Origin: Cronobacter universalis NCTC 9529
Lineage (GTDB): Bacteria; Pseudomonadota; Gammaproteobacteria; Enterobacterales; Enterobacteriaceae
DNA length: 64,000 nucleotides
Assembly: GCF_001277175.1 (NCBI RefSeq)
Contig: NZ_CP012257.1
Location: 1,674,001 to 1,738,000, forward strand
Direction of reading: 5' to 3'
This document shows, piece by piece, positions 48,817 to 61,643 of the stretch. Numbering within the stretch: position 1 is the first letter of the stretch; the number at the start of each line of letters is the position of its first letter. The notes beneath the pieces were generated by a model that had not been told where the DNA came from, did not search any database, and saw only the letters and a program-made list of their open reading frames with translations. The position numbers were made by a program, and so were the translations under genes.

Positions 48817-49670
48817 TCCAGTTCCACCTTCTTGTTAAGCAGGCGCGCGGCGCGCCAGTACACCAGCAGCATCAGGCCCATCACCAGCGTCAGCGTAATG
48901 CTGGTCGCCGCGCCGAACGGCCAGTCGCGGATATTCAGGAACTGGCTCTTGATAACGTTGCCGATAAGCAGGTTTTTCGCGCCACCCATCAGATCGGAGA
49001 CATAAAAGAGCCCCATCGCGGGCAGCATCACCAGCAGACACCCGGCGATAATGCCCGGCATCGTCAGCGGCAGAATAATGCGCACAAAGGTTTGCAGTTT
49101 GCTGGCGCCGAGATCTTTCGCGGCTTCGAGCAGCGGCTTATCGAGCTTCTCAATGCTGGAGTAGAGCGGCATCACCATAAACGGCAGCAGAATATAGACC
49201 AGGCCGATAATCACCGCCGACGGGGTATACATGATGCGCACCGGCGTGTCGATAACGCCAAGCCAGAGCAGAAATTCGTTCAGATAGCCGCGCGTGCTGA
49301 GAAACAGCTTCAGCCCGTAGATGCGGATAAGCGAGTTCGTCCAGAAGGGGACTATCAGTAAAAACAGCAGCAGCGGGCGCACTTTCGCCGGCAGCTTCGC
49401 CAGAAACCACGCAAACGGGTAGCCCAACACCAGACACGCCAGCGTCGCCTGTAGCGCCATATTCAGCGAATGCAGCAGGACCTGGAAATAGAGCGGGTCG
49501 AGCAGGCGCGCGTAGTTATCCAGCGTAAACACCAGGCTTACGAAATGCGCGTCGTCGCGGGTGAAAAAGCTGGTGGCGATGATCATCAGGTTGGGCAGGA
49601 AGACAAACAGCACCAGCCAGCCGACGATGGTGGCGATCACCCCATTCTGGAATTTACGCGAGATCTTCAT
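48813..49670 (-). CDS. potB: Spermidine/putrescine ABC transporter permease PotB
   Basis: 285 residues (E. coli 275), six membrane segments, EAA motif [24 protein letters not shown]. It begins inside the 3' end of potA (17-nt overlap). Partner permease of PotC. Confidence 0.96.
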   Translation of the reverse strand: MKISRKFQNGVIATIVGWLVLFVFLPNLMIIATSFFTRDDAHFVSLVFTLDNYARLLDPLYFQVLLHSLNMALQATLACLVLGYPFAWFLAKLPAKVRPLLLFLLIVPFWTNSLIRIYGLKLFLSTRGYLNEFLLWLGVIDTPVRIMYTPSAVIIGLVYILLPFMVMPLYSSIEKLDKPLLEAAKDLGASKLQTFVRIILPLTMPGIIAGCLLVMLPAMGLFYVSDLMGGAKNLLIGNVIKSQFLNIRDWPFGAATSITLTLVMGLMLLVYWRAARLLNKKVELE

Positions 49671-50772
49671 CGGCCAGCACCACCTCCCAGCTTTCCACCC
49701 AGGTCACGGCCATTTTCTGATCGAGCGAGTGGTCGAAATCGGGGTCGTCTTCGTTGAAGAATTCGCTGACCAGCACCATTTTGCCGTTTTCCAGCTCAAC
49801 GACAGATTCCAGCGTCATGCCTTTGTAGTTGCGCTCGCGCACAAAGCCTATCAGGCCGTCGGCTTCGCCATCGCCGTTGATCTCTTCTACGCGCAGATCT
49901 TCCGGGCGCAGCAGCACGTTGAGTTTCTGGCCCGCCGTCACCGGGAAGGCGACATACAGCACGCATTCGCGGCCCTCGACGTTTGCACGCACGCGCTGCG
50001 CGTCGATACGCTCGATAACGGTGGCGTCAAAGATATTGATCTCGCCGATAAAGCTCGCCACAAACAGGTTTTTGGGTTCTTCGTAGATTTCGCGCGGCGT
50101 GCCGTCCTGCTCGATGCGCCCGTCGCGCATCACCACGATGCGATCGGACATCGTCAGCGCTTCTTCCTGATCGTGCGTCACGAACACAAACGTAATCCCC
50201 AGCTTGCGCTGCAGCGCTTTCAGCTCGTTCTGCATCTGTTTGCGCAGTTTATAGTCGAGCGCCGAGAGCGATTCATCTAGCAGCAGCAGGCGGGGTTTAT
50301 TCACCACGGCGCGGGCGATCGCCACGCGTTGTTGCTGGCCGCCCGAGAGTTGATGCGGTTTGCGCTGGGCAAATTCCTCAAGCTGCACCATCTTTAAAGC
50401 ATCCATGACGCGCGGCGTTATTTCGGCGGCGGGCGTTTTTTGCATCCGCAGGCCAAACGCGACGTTCTCAAATACCGTCATATGTGGAAACAGGGCGTAG
50501 CTTTGAAAGACGGTATTGACGTGGCGATGCTCGGCGGGAACGTCGGTGATGTCTTGTGAATCGAGCGTGATACGCCCGGTATCGGCGTTCTCAAGGCCTG
50601 CGATAAGGCGCAGTATGGTGGTTTTACCGCAGCCGGAAGGGCCCAGGAGCGTGAGGAATTCACCATGATTGATGGTCAGTGAGAAATCAGAAATGACGGT
50701 TTTACCATCAAAGCTTTTCCCGATATCCGCCAGTTGCAGAAGCGGGGAAAGCGAGCGCGGCTGTGTATTCAA
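49654..50772 (-). CDS. potA: Spermidine/putrescine ABC transporter ATPase PotA
   Basis: 372 residues from TTG 50772 ([17 protein letters not shown]). Walker [10 protein letters not shown], signature [14 protein letters not shown], Walker [13 protein letters not shown], and a C-terminal TOBE regulatory domain ([20 protein letters not shown]). An in-frame ATG at 50802 would add ten residues but has no ribosome site, while GGGACAGAG lies 8 nt before the TTG. The E. coli ATG position is ACG here, and the sequence after it is shifted by one base. Confidence 0.92.
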   Translation of the reverse strand: MNTQPRSLSPLLQLADIGKSFDGKTVISDFSLTINHGEFLTLLGPSGCGKTTILRLIAGLENADTGRITLDSQDITDVPAEHRHVNTVFQSYALFPHMTVFENVAFGLRMQKTPAAEITPRVMDALKMVQLEEFAQRKPHQLSGGQQQRVAIARAVVNKPRLLLLDESLSALDYKLRKQMQNELKALQRKLGITFVFVTHDQEEALTMSDRIVVMRDGRIEQDGTPREIYEEPKNLFVASFIGEINIFDATVIERIDAQRVRANVEGRECVLYVAFPVTAGQKLNVLLRPEDLRVEEINGDGEADGLIGFVRERNYKGMTLESVVELENGKMVLVSEFFNEDDPDFDHSLDQKMAVTWVESWEVVLADEDLA

Positions 50773-50869
50773 TTTTTTGACTCTGTCCCGTAATAGACGC
50801 ATCAAGAAGAAACCGGATGCGGGGTTTGTGATGAACCACCTTTGGGTCTGGCACATGATAAGGGCAGGC

Positions 50870-50898
50870 ATTCTACGGCAAACCATTGAAATCGCCAA
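50870..50898 (-). promoter_or_regulatory. Predicted potABCD promoter
   Basis: Minus strand TTGGCG (50898-50893), 17-nt spacer, TAGAAT (50875-50870). The leader to the TTG start would be about 90 nt. The rest of the 317-nt potA-pepT gap (50773-51089) shows no gene; the pepT promoter must lie at its right end. Confidence 0.55.
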
Positions 50899-51089
50899 TG
50901 CCGCAGACGCTTTCTTGCTGGTTTCACGCGGATTTCCGCGCGTGCTGTCAGGCCGGGCGCGCGAAGGGGGAAATACCTCCTTTTTGCCGGCAGGATTCTT
51001 GCTCTTCGCCGGGCGAAAGGTGACCTGAAACAATATTTGTCTTTAAATGCTTAATGATAATAACGTCACAAAATAACAGGGGTGAGAAC

Positions 51090-52319
51090 ATGGATAAATT
51101 ACTCGAACGTTTCCTGCAATATGTCACTATGGATACCCAGTCACGGGCCGGGGTGAAGCATGTTCCCAGCACCGAAAGCCAGTGGAAGCTGTTAAACCTG
51201 CTGAAGAATCAGATGGAAGAACTGGGCATGGTCAATGTGTCGCTGAGCGAACACGGCACGCTGACCGGGACACTGCCGTCGAACGTGGATAAACCCGTCC
51301 CGCCCATTGGATTCATTTCTCATGTCGATACCTCGCCGGATTTCACCGCCAAAAACGTGAACCCGCAAATCGTTGAAAACTACCGCGGCGGGGATATCGC
51401 GCTCGGCACCGGCGAAGAGATCCTCTCGCCGGTGATGTTCCCGGTGCTGCATCAGTTGCTCGGCCATACGCTTATCACCACCGACGGCAAAACGCTGTTA
51501 GGCGCGGACGATAAAGCGGGCGTCGCGGAGATCATGACCGCCATGGCGACGCTTGCGCGGAAAAACATTCCCCACGGCGATATTCGCGTGGCCTTTACGC
51601 CGGATGAAGAGGTGGGCAAGGGCGCGAAACATTTTGATGTCGAAGCCTTTGATGCGCGCTGGGCGTATACCATGGACGGCAGCGGTATCGGGGAGCTGGA
51701 GTATGAGAACTTCAACGCCGCGTCGGTGACGATTAAGATCGTCGGCAATAACGTGCACCCCGGCAGCGCCAAAGGCGTAATGGTGAACGCGCTGTCGCTC
51801 GCCGCGCGCATTCATGCGCTGGTGCCCGCCGACGAAAGCCCGGAGTGCACCGAAGGCTACGAGGGTTTTTACCATCTGCATACCATGAAGGGCTCGGTGG
51901 ATCGCGCCGAGATGCATTACATCATCCGCGATTTTGACCGTGAGAATTTCGAAGCGCGCAAACGCCGCATGATGGATATCGCGAAGCAGGTCGGCAAGGG
52001 GCTGCACCCGGATTGTTATATTGAGCTCGCGATTGAAGACAGTTATTACAATATGAGCGAGAAGGTGGCGGAGCACCCGCATATTATCGAGATAGCCCGC
52101 CAGGCGATTATCGATTGCGGCATTGAACCGCAGTTAAAGCCGATTCGCGGCGGCACCGACGGCGCGCAGCTGTCGTTTATGGGCCTGCCATGCCCGAACA
52201 TTTTCACCGGCGGGTACAATTATCACGGCAAGCATGAGTTTGCGACGCTGGAAGGGATGGAGAAAGCGGTGCAGGTGATTGTGCGTATCGCCGAGTTAAC
52301 CGCGCAGCGGGAGGCGTAA
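51090..52319 (+). CDS. pepT: Peptidase T (tripeptidase)
   Basis: Cytoplasmic zinc aminotripeptidase of the M20 family. 409 residues (E. coli 408). Metal ligands in [39 protein letters not shown], the MDGSG Asp and the late His in [12 protein letters not shown] 51090 follows AGGGGTGAGA and gives [13 protein letters not shown]. Confidence 0.97.
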   Translation: MDKLLERFLQYVTMDTQSRAGVKHVPSTESQWKLLNLLKNQMEELGMVNVSLSEHGTLTGTLPSNVDKPVPPIGFISHVDTSPDFTAKNVNPQIVENYRGGDIALGTGEEILSPVMFPVLHQLLGHTLITTDGKTLLGADDKAGVAEIMTAMATLARKNIPHGDIRVAFTPDEEVGKGAKHFDVEAFDARWAYTMDGSGIGELEYENFNAASVTIKIVGNNVHPGSAKGVMVNALSLAARIHALVPADESPECTEGYEGFYHLHTMKGSVDRAEMHYIIRDFDRENFEARKRRMMDIAKQVGKGLHPDCYIELAIEDSYYNMSEKVAEHPHIIEIARQAIIDCGIEPQLKPIRGGTDGAQLSFMGLPCPNIFTGGYNYHGKHEFATLEGMEKAVQVIVRIAELTAQREA

Positions 52320-52331
52320 AGGCGCAAAAAA

Positions 52332-52531
52332 GGCGGGTGCGCTGACGCTTACCCGCCCTACAGTTTTAGTTGCCGTTCAGAGGATGTTGTAGGGTGGGTA
52401 AGCGAAGCGCACCCACCATTCACATCAAATCCATCGCGTTATGTCGTAGGGTGAGTAAGCGAAGCGCACCCACCATTCACATCAAACCCTTCACGTTATG
52501 TCGTAGGGTGGGTAAGCGAAGCGCACCCACC
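52332..52531. repeat. REP-like palindromic repeat cluster 2 (between pepT and roxA)
   Basis: The same element as in cluster 1: one inverted, diverged copy (GGCGGGTGCG...ACCCGCCCTACA, 52333-52362) and three direct copies beginning GTAGGG at 52389, 52446 and 52503. The direct copies have an exact 57-bp period and a spacer (CATTCACATCAAA...) unrelated to that of cluster 1. The middle copy has GTGAGT for GTGGGT. It again lies between convergent genes. Confidence 0.9.
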
Positions 52532-52548
52532 GTCATACGCTACCGCTG

Positions 52549-53670
52549 CTAGTCCGCGAAATACCAGTAGCCGCTGTTCACCAGCGCCGCCAGCAGCGCC
52601 AGGAACGACGGGTCTTCCAGCGCGTCGCCTAACATCGCCTCATTCACCACGACTTCATTGGCCAGCTGATGCAGCGCCGGGCGGTGCGGCGAGTCAATCT
52701 TCTCGCCGTTCACAAAGACTTCCTCGCCGATACGCAGCACGCGCAAGCCGCCGAGGCGCACCAGCGTGTCGCCCTGTTTCAGCGCGTCGTAAATTTCATC
52801 CGGCTGATACGGCGGCTCCGGCGGCGACACATCCAGCTCGTGACGCGACTGGGTGATAAACTCGCCAAACCACTCGTTGAAATTCGCCGGATCGCGGATC
52901 AGATCCAGCATCATCTCGCGCAGCTTATCGACTTCCGCAGGCACAATATCCGCGGCACATTCACGGGCCGGCACGTCCGGATCGCTGTAGCGCTGGCTAC
53001 CGAGCTCTCGCTGCAACACATAATCGGCGAACCCGCTGATAAGCTCGCGGCCGCTCGGCGCGCGGAAACCGACCGAATAGTTCATCGAGTTTTCCAGCGA
53101 ATAGCCTTCGTGCGGGAATCCCGGCGGAATATAGAGAATATCGCCCGGCTCCAGCTCTTCGTCGATCAGCGCTTCAAACGGCGCGACCTGCAGCAGATCC
53201 GGGTGCGGGCAGTGCTGTTTCATCGGCACTTTTTCGCCCACGCGCCAGCGGCGACGGCCGACGCCCTGGATAATAAACACATCGTACTGATCGAGATGCG
53301 GGCCAACGCCGCCGCCCGGCACCGAGAAGGAGATCATCAGATCGTCAATACGCCAGTCCGGCAGGGCGCGGAACGGGCGCATCAGCGCGGCGCTTGGCTC
53401 GTGCCAGTTATTGACCGCCTGCACCAGCAGCGACCAGTTGGTTTCGCCTAAATGATCGTAGCTCTGGAACGGGCCGTGGCTCACTTCCCATTTGCCGTCC
53501 TGATGACTGACCAGGCGGCTGTCCACCTCGTTCTCCATCGCAAGACCGGCCAGTTCGTCCGGGGAGAGCGGGTCGACAAAGTTCTTAATGCCGCGCTTTA
53601 ACACCACCGGCCGTTTTTGCCAGTAGCGCTCAATGAAATCGGGCCAGTTTATCTCTACGTGGTAGTCCAT
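52549..53670 (-). CDS. roxA: Ribosomal protein uL16 arginine hydroxylase RoxA (YcfD)
   Basis: 2-oxoglutarate/Fe(II) JmjC oxygenase that hydroxylates Arg81 of L16 in E. coli. 373 residues, the E. coli length. Iron ligands: the HxD in GPHLDQYDVF and the distal His in IPPGFPHEGYS. C-terminal dimerisation/winged-helix region. ATG 53670 (MDYHVEINWPDFIERYWQKRP). Confidence 0.96.
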   Translation of the reverse strand: MDYHVEINWPDFIERYWQKRPVVLKRGIKNFVDPLSPDELAGLAMENEVDSRLVSHQDGKWEVSHGPFQSYDHLGETNWSLLVQAVNNWHEPSAALMRPFRALPDWRIDDLMISFSVPGGGVGPHLDQYDVFIIQGVGRRRWRVGEKVPMKQHCPHPDLLQVAPFEALIDEELEPGDILYIPPGFPHEGYSLENSMNYSVGFRAPSGRELISGFADYVLQRELGSQRYSDPDVPARECAADIVPAEVDKLREMMLDLIRDPANFNEWFGEFITQSRHELDVSPPEPPYQPDEIYDALKQGDTLVRLGGLRVLRIGEEVFVNGEKIDSPHRPALHQLANEVVVNEAMLGDALEDPSFLALLAALVNSGYWYFAD

Positions 53671-53719
53671 ATTGTATTCCGCAGGCTCTGAAGATGAGTC
53701 GGATTATAACGGACGCGCG

Positions 53720-55225
53720 TCACTCTGCGTGGTTGTCTGACAGGTTTTTTCGAAGCGTGGCGGAAGATTCGCCCACCGGCGGCTGCTGGCGGGCGAAAAT
53801 CACTTCCATTCGCGCGCCGCCAAGCTCGCTGGTGCCGGTAAGGATCTGCCCGTTATACTGCTCCACCACTTCGCGCGCTACCGACAATCCAACGCCCTGG
53901 CCCGGGCGCAGCGTATCGGCCCGCTGGCCGCGGTCAAACACCAGCGCGCGCTTGCTTTCCGGAATGCCCGGCCCGTCATCCTCCACCACCAGATGCAGCG
54001 TGTCATCGGCCACCTGGGCGGTCACTTCGACGAACTCCAGACAATATTTACAGGCGTTATCGAGCACGTTACCCATCACTTCGAGAAAATCGTTTTTCTC
54101 GCCGATAAAGACAATTTCCGGCGAGATATCGAGCGTGATGCTGACGCCTTTGCGCTGGTAAACCTTATTGAGCGCGGAGGTGAGATTATCCAGCAGCGAC
54201 GCCACCGGGTGCAATTCGCGGCTCAGCAGCATATTGCCGCTGCGCATACTGGCGCGATGCAGGTAGTAGCCTATCTGCTGCGAAATACGGCTGATCTGCT
54301 CCAGCATCACCGGCTCGGCCTGCTCCACGTCGGTTTTGCCGGTACGCAGCGACCGCAGCGTGCTTTGCAGCACCGACAGGGGCGTTTTCAGGCTGTGGGT
54401 GAGATCGGTGAGCGTCGTGCGGTATTTCTCATAGCGCTCGCGCTCGCTTTTCAGCAGCCGGTTTAGATTATGCACCAGGCTTGTCAGTTCGCGGGTGGTG
54501 TACGGGTTCAGTTGCTCGCGATGATGCTCTTCCAGCTCGCGCACTTCGCGCGCCAGCGCTTCTATCGGCCGCAGGCTCCACCACGCGGCGAGCCATAACA
54601 GCGGGATCACCAGCAGCAGATTCGCCGCCAGCACATAGATAAACCAGTTCCAGACGCTCCATGAGCTTTTCAGCTCGTCAGGGATGGTATCCACCACCAC
54701 CACCGTCAGCGCGGGCATGGCGGCGGTTGCCGGGTAGACGTTCACCGCCACCGAGTGCGTGGTTTCGTCATCCCGGTCCGGATCGTAATCATTGAGCCGC
54801 TTTTGCAGGGCCCGGTTCGCGCCCAGCAGCGCGCGCGTATCGCTAAAGCGCGTCTCCAGCTCGTGAAAGCCGTTGGCGTTGAGCCATTCCGGACGGATCG
54901 CTTTCATCAGGCGCGGCACGTCGCGCTGCGACCAGAGCAGTTTGCCTTTTTCGTTATAGATAAAGGTCAGCGTCGGGCTCTGCCTGTCGATGTGATCGGG
55001 GATCTCGACGGTGAGTCTGCCGTTGTCAAAACGGGCAAGGGTGTAGAAGAGATTGCTCTCGCCGCGCAGCAGGCGGAAGGTGGTTTTATCGAAGCTCACG
55101 CTGTAGCCTACCAGCGCCACCATGCCGTAGGCGAGCGACAGCACCAGCACCACCGCCGCGGTCGCGAGTAAAAATCGCACCCGTAGCGAGAGCGGGAGAA
55201 AGTGGCGCAGGACGTTTTTATTCAT
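53720..55225 (-). CDS. phoQ: Sensor histidine kinase PhoQ
   Basis: Senses low Mg2+, acid pH and cationic peptides; phosphorylates PhoP. 501 residues (E. coli 486). TM1 about 17-42, periplasmic PDC domain about 43-190, TM2 about 194-216, HAMP, His277 in LTHSLKTPL, and ATPase motifs [22 protein letters not shown]. Positions 148-154 read DPDRDDE, where E. coli has the acidic patch EDDDDAE. Asp179 (VVVDTIP) is kept. The C-terminus carries about 15 extra residues. Its ATG directly abuts the phoP stop. Confidence 0.97.
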   Translation of the reverse strand: MNKNVLRHFLPLSLRVRFLLATAAVVLVLSLAYGMVALVGYSVSFDKTTFRLLRGESNLFYTLARFDNGRLTVEIPDHIDRQSPTLTFIYNEKGKLLWSQRDVPRLMKAIRPEWLNANGFHELETRFSDTRALLGANRALQKRLNDYDPDRDDETTHSVAVNVYPATAAMPALTVVVVDTIPDELKSSWSVWNWFIYVLAANLLLVIPLLWLAAWWSLRPIEALAREVRELEEHHREQLNPYTTRELTSLVHNLNRLLKSERERYEKYRTTLTDLTHSLKTPLSVLQSTLRSLRTGKTDVEQAEPVMLEQISRISQQIGYYLHRASMRSGNMLLSRELHPVASLLDNLTSALNKVYQRKGVSITLDISPEIVFIGEKNDFLEVMGNVLDNACKYCLEFVEVTAQVADDTLHLVVEDDGPGIPESKRALVFDRGQRADTLRPGQGVGLSVAREVVEQYNGQILTGTSELGGARMEVIFARQQPPVGESSATLRKNLSDNHAE

Positions 55226-55897
55226 TTAGCGCAGATCGAACCGGTAACCCTGGCCGCGCACCGTGGTGATCGCCTCGCCCGGATATTCCGCCTGAATCTT
55301 CTTACGCAGACGCCCCATTAATACGTCAATGGTGTGGCTTTCGCGAAGCTCTGCGTCCGGGTAGAGCTGGAGCATCAGCGAATCTTTGCTGACGACCTTG
55401 CCCGCGTTGCGGATAAGCGTCTCCATAATGGTGTATTCAAAAGCGGTCAGGCGGATCAGATTGTCATTAATGGTGACTTCACGGCGCGAGAGATCCACCA
55501 CGAACGGCGACATTGAGATCACCTGCGAGGCGAGCCCGCTGTTGCGGCGCAGCAGCGCCTGCATTCTCGCCACCACCTCTTCGATGTGAAACGGCTTGGT
55601 GACGTAGTCGTCGGCGCCCGCGCCCAGCACTTCGACTTTATCCTGCCAGCCTTCGCGTGCGGTCAGCACCAGCACAGGGAGGGTTATCTCACCGGCGCGC
55701 CAGCGGCGGATAAGGCTCAGCCCGTCTTCGTCCGGCAGGCCCAGATCGACAATCGCCACGTCCGGCAGGTGTTCATTCAGATAATAATCGGCTTCTTTGG
55801 CGTCTTCGGCCGCATCCACCTGATGCCCGAGCTCAGAGAGCTGCACTTTCAGATGGTGCCGCAGCAGAGCGTTATCTTCGACGACCAGCACGCGCAT
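55226..55897 (-). CDS. phoP: Response regulator PhoP
   Basis: OmpR-family regulator of Mg2+ and virulence genes. 223 residues, as in E. coli. Phospho-acceptor Asp51 in AIVDLGLP, Lys in VTKPFHIEE, winged-helix DNA-binding domain ([22 protein letters not shown], ending [11 protein letters not shown]). ATG 55897 after AAGGGGACG. Autoregulated through the PhoP box upstream. Confidence 0.98.
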   Translation of the reverse strand: MRVLVVEDNALLRHHLKVQLSELGHQVDAAEDAKEADYYLNEHLPDVAIVDLGLPDEDGLSLIRRWRAGEITLPVLVLTAREGWQDKVEVLGAGADDYVTKPFHIEEVVARMQALLRRNSGLASQVISMSPFVVDLSRREVTINDNLIRLTAFEYTIMETLIRNAGKVVSKDSLMLQLYPDAELRESHTIDVLMGRLRKKIQAEYPGEAITTVRGQGYRFDLR

Positions 55898-55941
55898 GCG
55901 ACGTCCCCTTATCAATCAATTATGTAAATAGTTTAACGCCA

Positions 55942-55976
55942 ATTATTACTGAAAGGGCATAAACATTGGATAAACC
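55942..55976 (-). promoter_or_regulatory. PhoP box and promoter of phoPQ
   Basis: Minus strand GGTTTA-TCCAA-TGTTTA (55976-55960), a direct hexamer repeat of the PhoP-box type, then 11 nt to TAATAAT (55948-55942). The implied leader is about 38 nt. Confidence 0.85.
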
Positions 55977-56022
55977 AGCCAGGGATCGGCACGCGTGTGG
56001 AAAAGGCGAGGGGAGAGCGCAG

Positions 56023-56044
56023 CGCGCCACCCGAAGGTGGCGCG
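56023..56044 (-). terminator. GC hairpin after purB
   Basis: CGCGCCACC / GGTGGCGCG, 9 bp with a TTCG tetraloop on the minus strand, 8 nt after the purB stop. No U-tract, so it may protect the 3' end or attenuate rather than terminate. Confidence 0.5.
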
Positions 56045-56052
56045 TAAGGGGG

Positions 56053-57426
<1,374 letters not shown>

Positions 57427-57440
57427 TCACTCCTGAGAGG

Positions 57441-58070
57441 TTAACATTGAGCAAGAATTTGTTTCGCCTGGGTGGTCAGACGATTACGGGAAAACATCAG
57501 TTGCAGGCGTCCGCCGCCGACCTGCTGCCAGAGCACCGCGGCGCGGATACCGGCGAGCAGCGTGGCGCGCACTTTCGCCTGAATCTGCGGGCTTTGCAGC
57601 ACGCCGGGCGAGCCGTTGACCTGGATGCGCGGGCCGAGCGGGCTTATCACATCCACATAAATCCCGGCCATCGCGTTCATTAATGTGTCGGATTCCAGCC
57701 CGAAGTGCTCAAGCTGGCGGCTTAAATCCGCGATGCGGTTGCCAAGCGTATTCATCGCGCCTTTGCTGCCGGCAAGCTTACGTTCCAGCACCATCAGGCT
57801 TAACGTGTAGCGCGTCAGTTCCGCGCCCAGACCCTGACGGCTGCTGGTGTTCAGCATGCCAAGCAGCGTCTCAAGACCGATTTTCAGCCCGGCTTCGCGG
57901 CCGCCGAAAACGTCGAGCGTGGACGCCGGATTCTGGTCGATCACGCTGTTAAGCGAGACGCGCAGGGCCTCGCTGTCACAGGCGCCTTCATGCGCCAGTG
58001 ACTGAACCAGGCGCGCCGACTGGCAGATGCCCGCCAGCGCAAGGGTGATGTCGTAGAAGTTCTTTGCCAC
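57441..58070 (-). CDS. hflD: High frequency lysogenization protein HflD
   Basis: Inner-membrane-associated, all-helical protein; in E. coli it binds lambda CII. 209 residues (E. coli 213, about four residues longer at the C-terminus, where this one ends KQILAQC). ATG 58070 ([22 protein letters not shown]). It lies between mnmA and purB as in E. coli; its normal cellular role is unclear. Confidence 0.96.
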   Translation of the reverse strand: MAKNFYDITLALAGICQSARLVQSLAHEGACDSEALRVSLNSVIDQNPASTLDVFGGREAGLKIGLETLLGMLNTSSRQGLGAELTRYTLSLMVLERKLAGSKGAMNTLGNRIADLSRQLEHFGLESDTLMNAMAGIYVDVISPLGPRIQVNGSPGVLQSPQIQAKVRATLLAGIRAAVLWQQVGGGRLQLMFSRNRLTTQAKQILAQC

Positions 58071-58125
58071 ACAGACTCCTTTTTATCGCGGCTGTTCATT
58101 CATGGCCGCGCAGGCGGCATCAGGC

Positions 58126-59250
<1,125 letters not shown>

Positions 59251-59268
59251 TTAAAACAAAGGCGGCGT

Positions 59269-59277
59269 ATTCTAGCA
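59269..59277 (-). promoter_or_regulatory. Extended -10 promoter for mnmA-hflD-purB
   Basis: Minus strand TGC-TAGAAT (59277-59269), an extended -10 element 34 nt before the mnmA ATG. No good -35 is seen. Confidence 0.5.
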
Positions 59278-59384
59278 CGCGCGGGCGGCGCAAACACCCC
59301 CTGAGCGCGCCGGGTTTGCCTTCGCGCGCGAAGAAAAGGGCTTAACGGCAATAATTGCGACGTGTCGGGGCTTACAGGAGAGGC

Positions 59385-59416
59385 GATAAAAGAGGGCGGG
59401 GGCGCGAGGCCCCCGC
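59385..59416 (-). terminator. Terminator of the MCP gene
   Basis: GCGGGGGC / GCCCCCGC (59396-59416) with a 5-nt loop; the minus strand continues CCTCTTTTATCG. It lies 9 nt after the MCP stop. Confidence 0.65.
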
Positions 59417-59425
59417 GGACAGGAT

Positions 59426-61375
59426 TCAGGCGTAGCGGTCTTCGAGGCTGAACTGCTCGACGGTTTGCGCCAGCTGCTGCGCCTGCTCTTCGAGCGAGCT
59501 GGCCGCCGCCGCCATCTGCTGTACCAGCGCGGCGTTCTGCTGGGTCACGCCGTCCATTTCGTTGACGGCGATCGTCACCTGGCTGATGCCTTTCGACTGC
59601 TCATCCGAGGCGCTGACGATCTCGCCGATAATGGTTTGCACCGAATGCACCGCCTGGGTCATCTCCTGCATGGTTTTGCCTGCGTCATTCACCAGCTGCA
59701 CACCGTTGGCCACGCGCTGGCCCGACTCTTCTATCAGCGCCGCAATCTCTTTCACCGCGTTGGCGCTGCGCTGCGCGAGGCTTCGGACTTCGCTTGCCAC
59801 CACCGCGAAGCCGCGGCCCTGTTCGCCCGCGCGCGCCGCCTCTACCGCGGCGTTAAGCGCCAGGATATTGGTCTGGAACGCGATGCTATTGATCATCGTG
59901 GTGATATCGCTGATTTTCTTCGAGCTGTCGTCGATCTGCGCCATCGTCTGCACTACCTGGCCGACCAGCGTTTCGCCGCGGCTGGCGATCTGGGTGGCGT
60001 TGGCGGTGAGCTCGGTGGCGTGATGCGCGTTGGCGGCGTTATGTTTCACGGTCGCGCTGATCTGCTCCATGCTGGCGGCGGTCTGCTCCAGCGCGGCGGC
60101 CTGCTCTTCAGTCCGCGAGGAGAGGTTAATGTTGCCGCTGACGATTTCGCCTGCGCCCTGACGCACCGAGTCGCTCGCCTCTTTGATCTGCCCGACAATC
60201 CCGCGCAGCTGCGCCTGCATGGTGTTAAGCGCGTAGAACAGGCTGCCGCGATCGCCCGGTTTAACGGCAATCACGTTATCGAGCTTGCCGTCCGCCACCG
60301 CCAGCGCAATGGTCGCGGCTTCCAGCGGCTCGCCGCCCAGCGGCTTGAGCACTTTACGGCTAAAGACGATGCCCAGCAGCGCGCTCACCAGCAGAATGCT
60401 GACCACCATAAGGATAATGGCGTTCATCAACTGGCGATTCGCGGCGGCCATTACCTGGCTTACCGGCGCCACAATGCCCAGATACCAGTTATCCGTGCTG
60501 TTGCCGATAGTGACTGGCTGCCAGGTAACCAGCGCTTTTTCGCCAAGAATGGCATCGTCCTGTTCAACCACATGGCTGGTAAAACCGGCGGTGTCGCCAG
60601 GGAACGGTTTGCTGGTCAGCTTTTTATCCGGGTATGAGACGATTTTGCCTGCGGTGGAAAGCAGCATGGCGTAACCGCCGCCTTCCCAGGGTTTGATCTG
60701 ATTCACTTTTTGCTGAAGCGACGCCAGCGAAATATCGGATGTCACCACGGCCTTGAGCTGGCCGTCGGAGACAACGGGCGCCGCCACCGAGGTCAGCAGC
60801 GTCGGCACGCCGTTGTAGGCGTAGCTGTAGGGTTCGATCAGCGTATCTTTCCGGGTTTTCTGCGGGATCAGGTAGTAATCGCCCTGGCCCGGCGTGAGAT
60901 AGGAGAGCAGCGGATGAAACTGATAATTACCCGACTGGCCGTGGTCGACGAAAAACGCATAACGGCCTTTCGGCGCCTGACCGGGTTTGCCGGCAAACTC
61001 CGCATCGCGCCCGTCAAAAGCGTTTTCTTCAAAGATTACGGAAATGGAAAGATAGTCAGGGTTATCGCGCAGCGCGCCTTCCAGCAGTTGGTCGGCGACT
61101 TTACGGTCGGTGATACCGGCGCGGGGCAGGGACGCCATGCTGTGGCCAAGGTTATGCGCCACATCGCGCGCGTAGTTAAGTTCCTGCTGAATTCTCAGCG
61201 CTTCGCTCTGGGCAATCTGACGTAAATAGCTCTCCGCCAGCGCTTTTTGTTCGTTGCTGGACTGCCAGCTCAGCACGCCAATGGTGACGACAAACCCCAG
61301 CGTGATGGTTAATGCGCCCGTCAGCAGCATCTGCGCGCGGGTACTCATCTTTTTATGAACGGATTGTCTGGCCAT
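59426..61375 (-). CDS. Methyl-accepting chemotaxis protein with dCache-type sensor
   Basis: 649 residues. TM1 about 14-36, a large periplasmic dCache-like domain (about 40-300), TM2 about 317-339 ([20 protein letters not shown]), HAMP (about 340-392), then the cytoplasmic signalling hairpin with the conserved tip [23 protein letters not shown]. The C-terminus ends [10 protein letters not shown] and lacks the NWETF-type CheR/CheB tether of Tar and Tsr. Ligand unknown; dCache MCPs often bind amino or organic acids. ATG 61375 with GAGGAG upstream. A sigma-28 promoter precedes it. E. coli has no gene here between nudJ and mnmA. Confidence 0.93.
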   Translation of the reverse strand: MARQSVHKKMSTRAQMLLTGALTITLGFVVTIGVLSWQSSNEQKALAESYLRQIAQSEALRIQQELNYARDVAHNLGHSMASLPRAGITDRKVADQLLEGALRDNPDYLSISVIFEENAFDGRDAEFAGKPGQAPKGRYAFFVDHGQSGNYQFHPLLSYLTPGQGDYYLIPQKTRKDTLIEPYSYAYNGVPTLLTSVAAPVVSDGQLKAVVTSDISLASLQQKVNQIKPWEGGGYAMLLSTAGKIVSYPDKKLTSKPFPGDTAGFTSHVVEQDDAILGEKALVTWQPVTIGNSTDNWYLGIVAPVSQVMAAANRQLMNAIILMVVSILLVSALLGIVFSRKVLKPLGGEPLEAATIALAVADGKLDNVIAVKPGDRGSLFYALNTMQAQLRGIVGQIKEASDSVRQGAGEIVSGNINLSSRTEEQAAALEQTAASMEQISATVKHNAANAHHATELTANATQIASRGETLVGQVVQTMAQIDDSSKKISDITTMINSIAFQTNILALNAAVEAARAGEQGRGFAVVASEVRSLAQRSANAVKEIAALIEESGQRVANGVQLVNDAGKTMQEMTQAVHSVQTIIGEIVSASDEQSKGISQVTIAVNEMDGVTQQNAALVQQMAAAASSLEEQAQQLAQTVEQFSLEDRYA

Positions 61376-61444
61376 CACGGCTCCTCAGGATCAACCACGA
61401 AATAGCATTAGTGTCCCTTCGTTACGAGCCTCCTGGTCAATGCT

Positions 61445-61471
61445 CTATCGGCGTGGATCCGGTGTTCTTTA
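61445..61471 (-). promoter_or_regulatory. Sigma-28 (FliA) promoter of the MCP gene
   Basis: Minus strand TAAAGAAC (61471-61464), 11-nt spacer, GCCGATAG (61452-61445), against the consensus TAAAGTTT-N11-GCCGATAA: 5/8 and 7/8 matches with ideal spacing. It is 69 nt before the start codon. Confidence 0.85.
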
Positions 61472-61643
61472 ATCGTGCGGAAAACGTGTCGGCCGGTGTA
61501 AAAACAGGCGCTTTTACTGCCGCGCAGCAGGAGCGCGCAAAGGCAGCGTGGAGAGATGGCGGAAGGTGCTGAGTGTAGCGGCAATCGGCAGCATGTTAAG
61601 CTGCCGTTAAAAGTTTCGGTGCGAAATAAATTGTGCTGAGGCG

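Noticed and set aside
46751..52531. Composite transposon formed by the two repeat clusters around potABCD-pepT
   Set aside because: The enclosed genes are in their normal enterobacterial place and order, no transposase is present and no target duplication is seen. The clusters are more simply independent 3'-end repeats.
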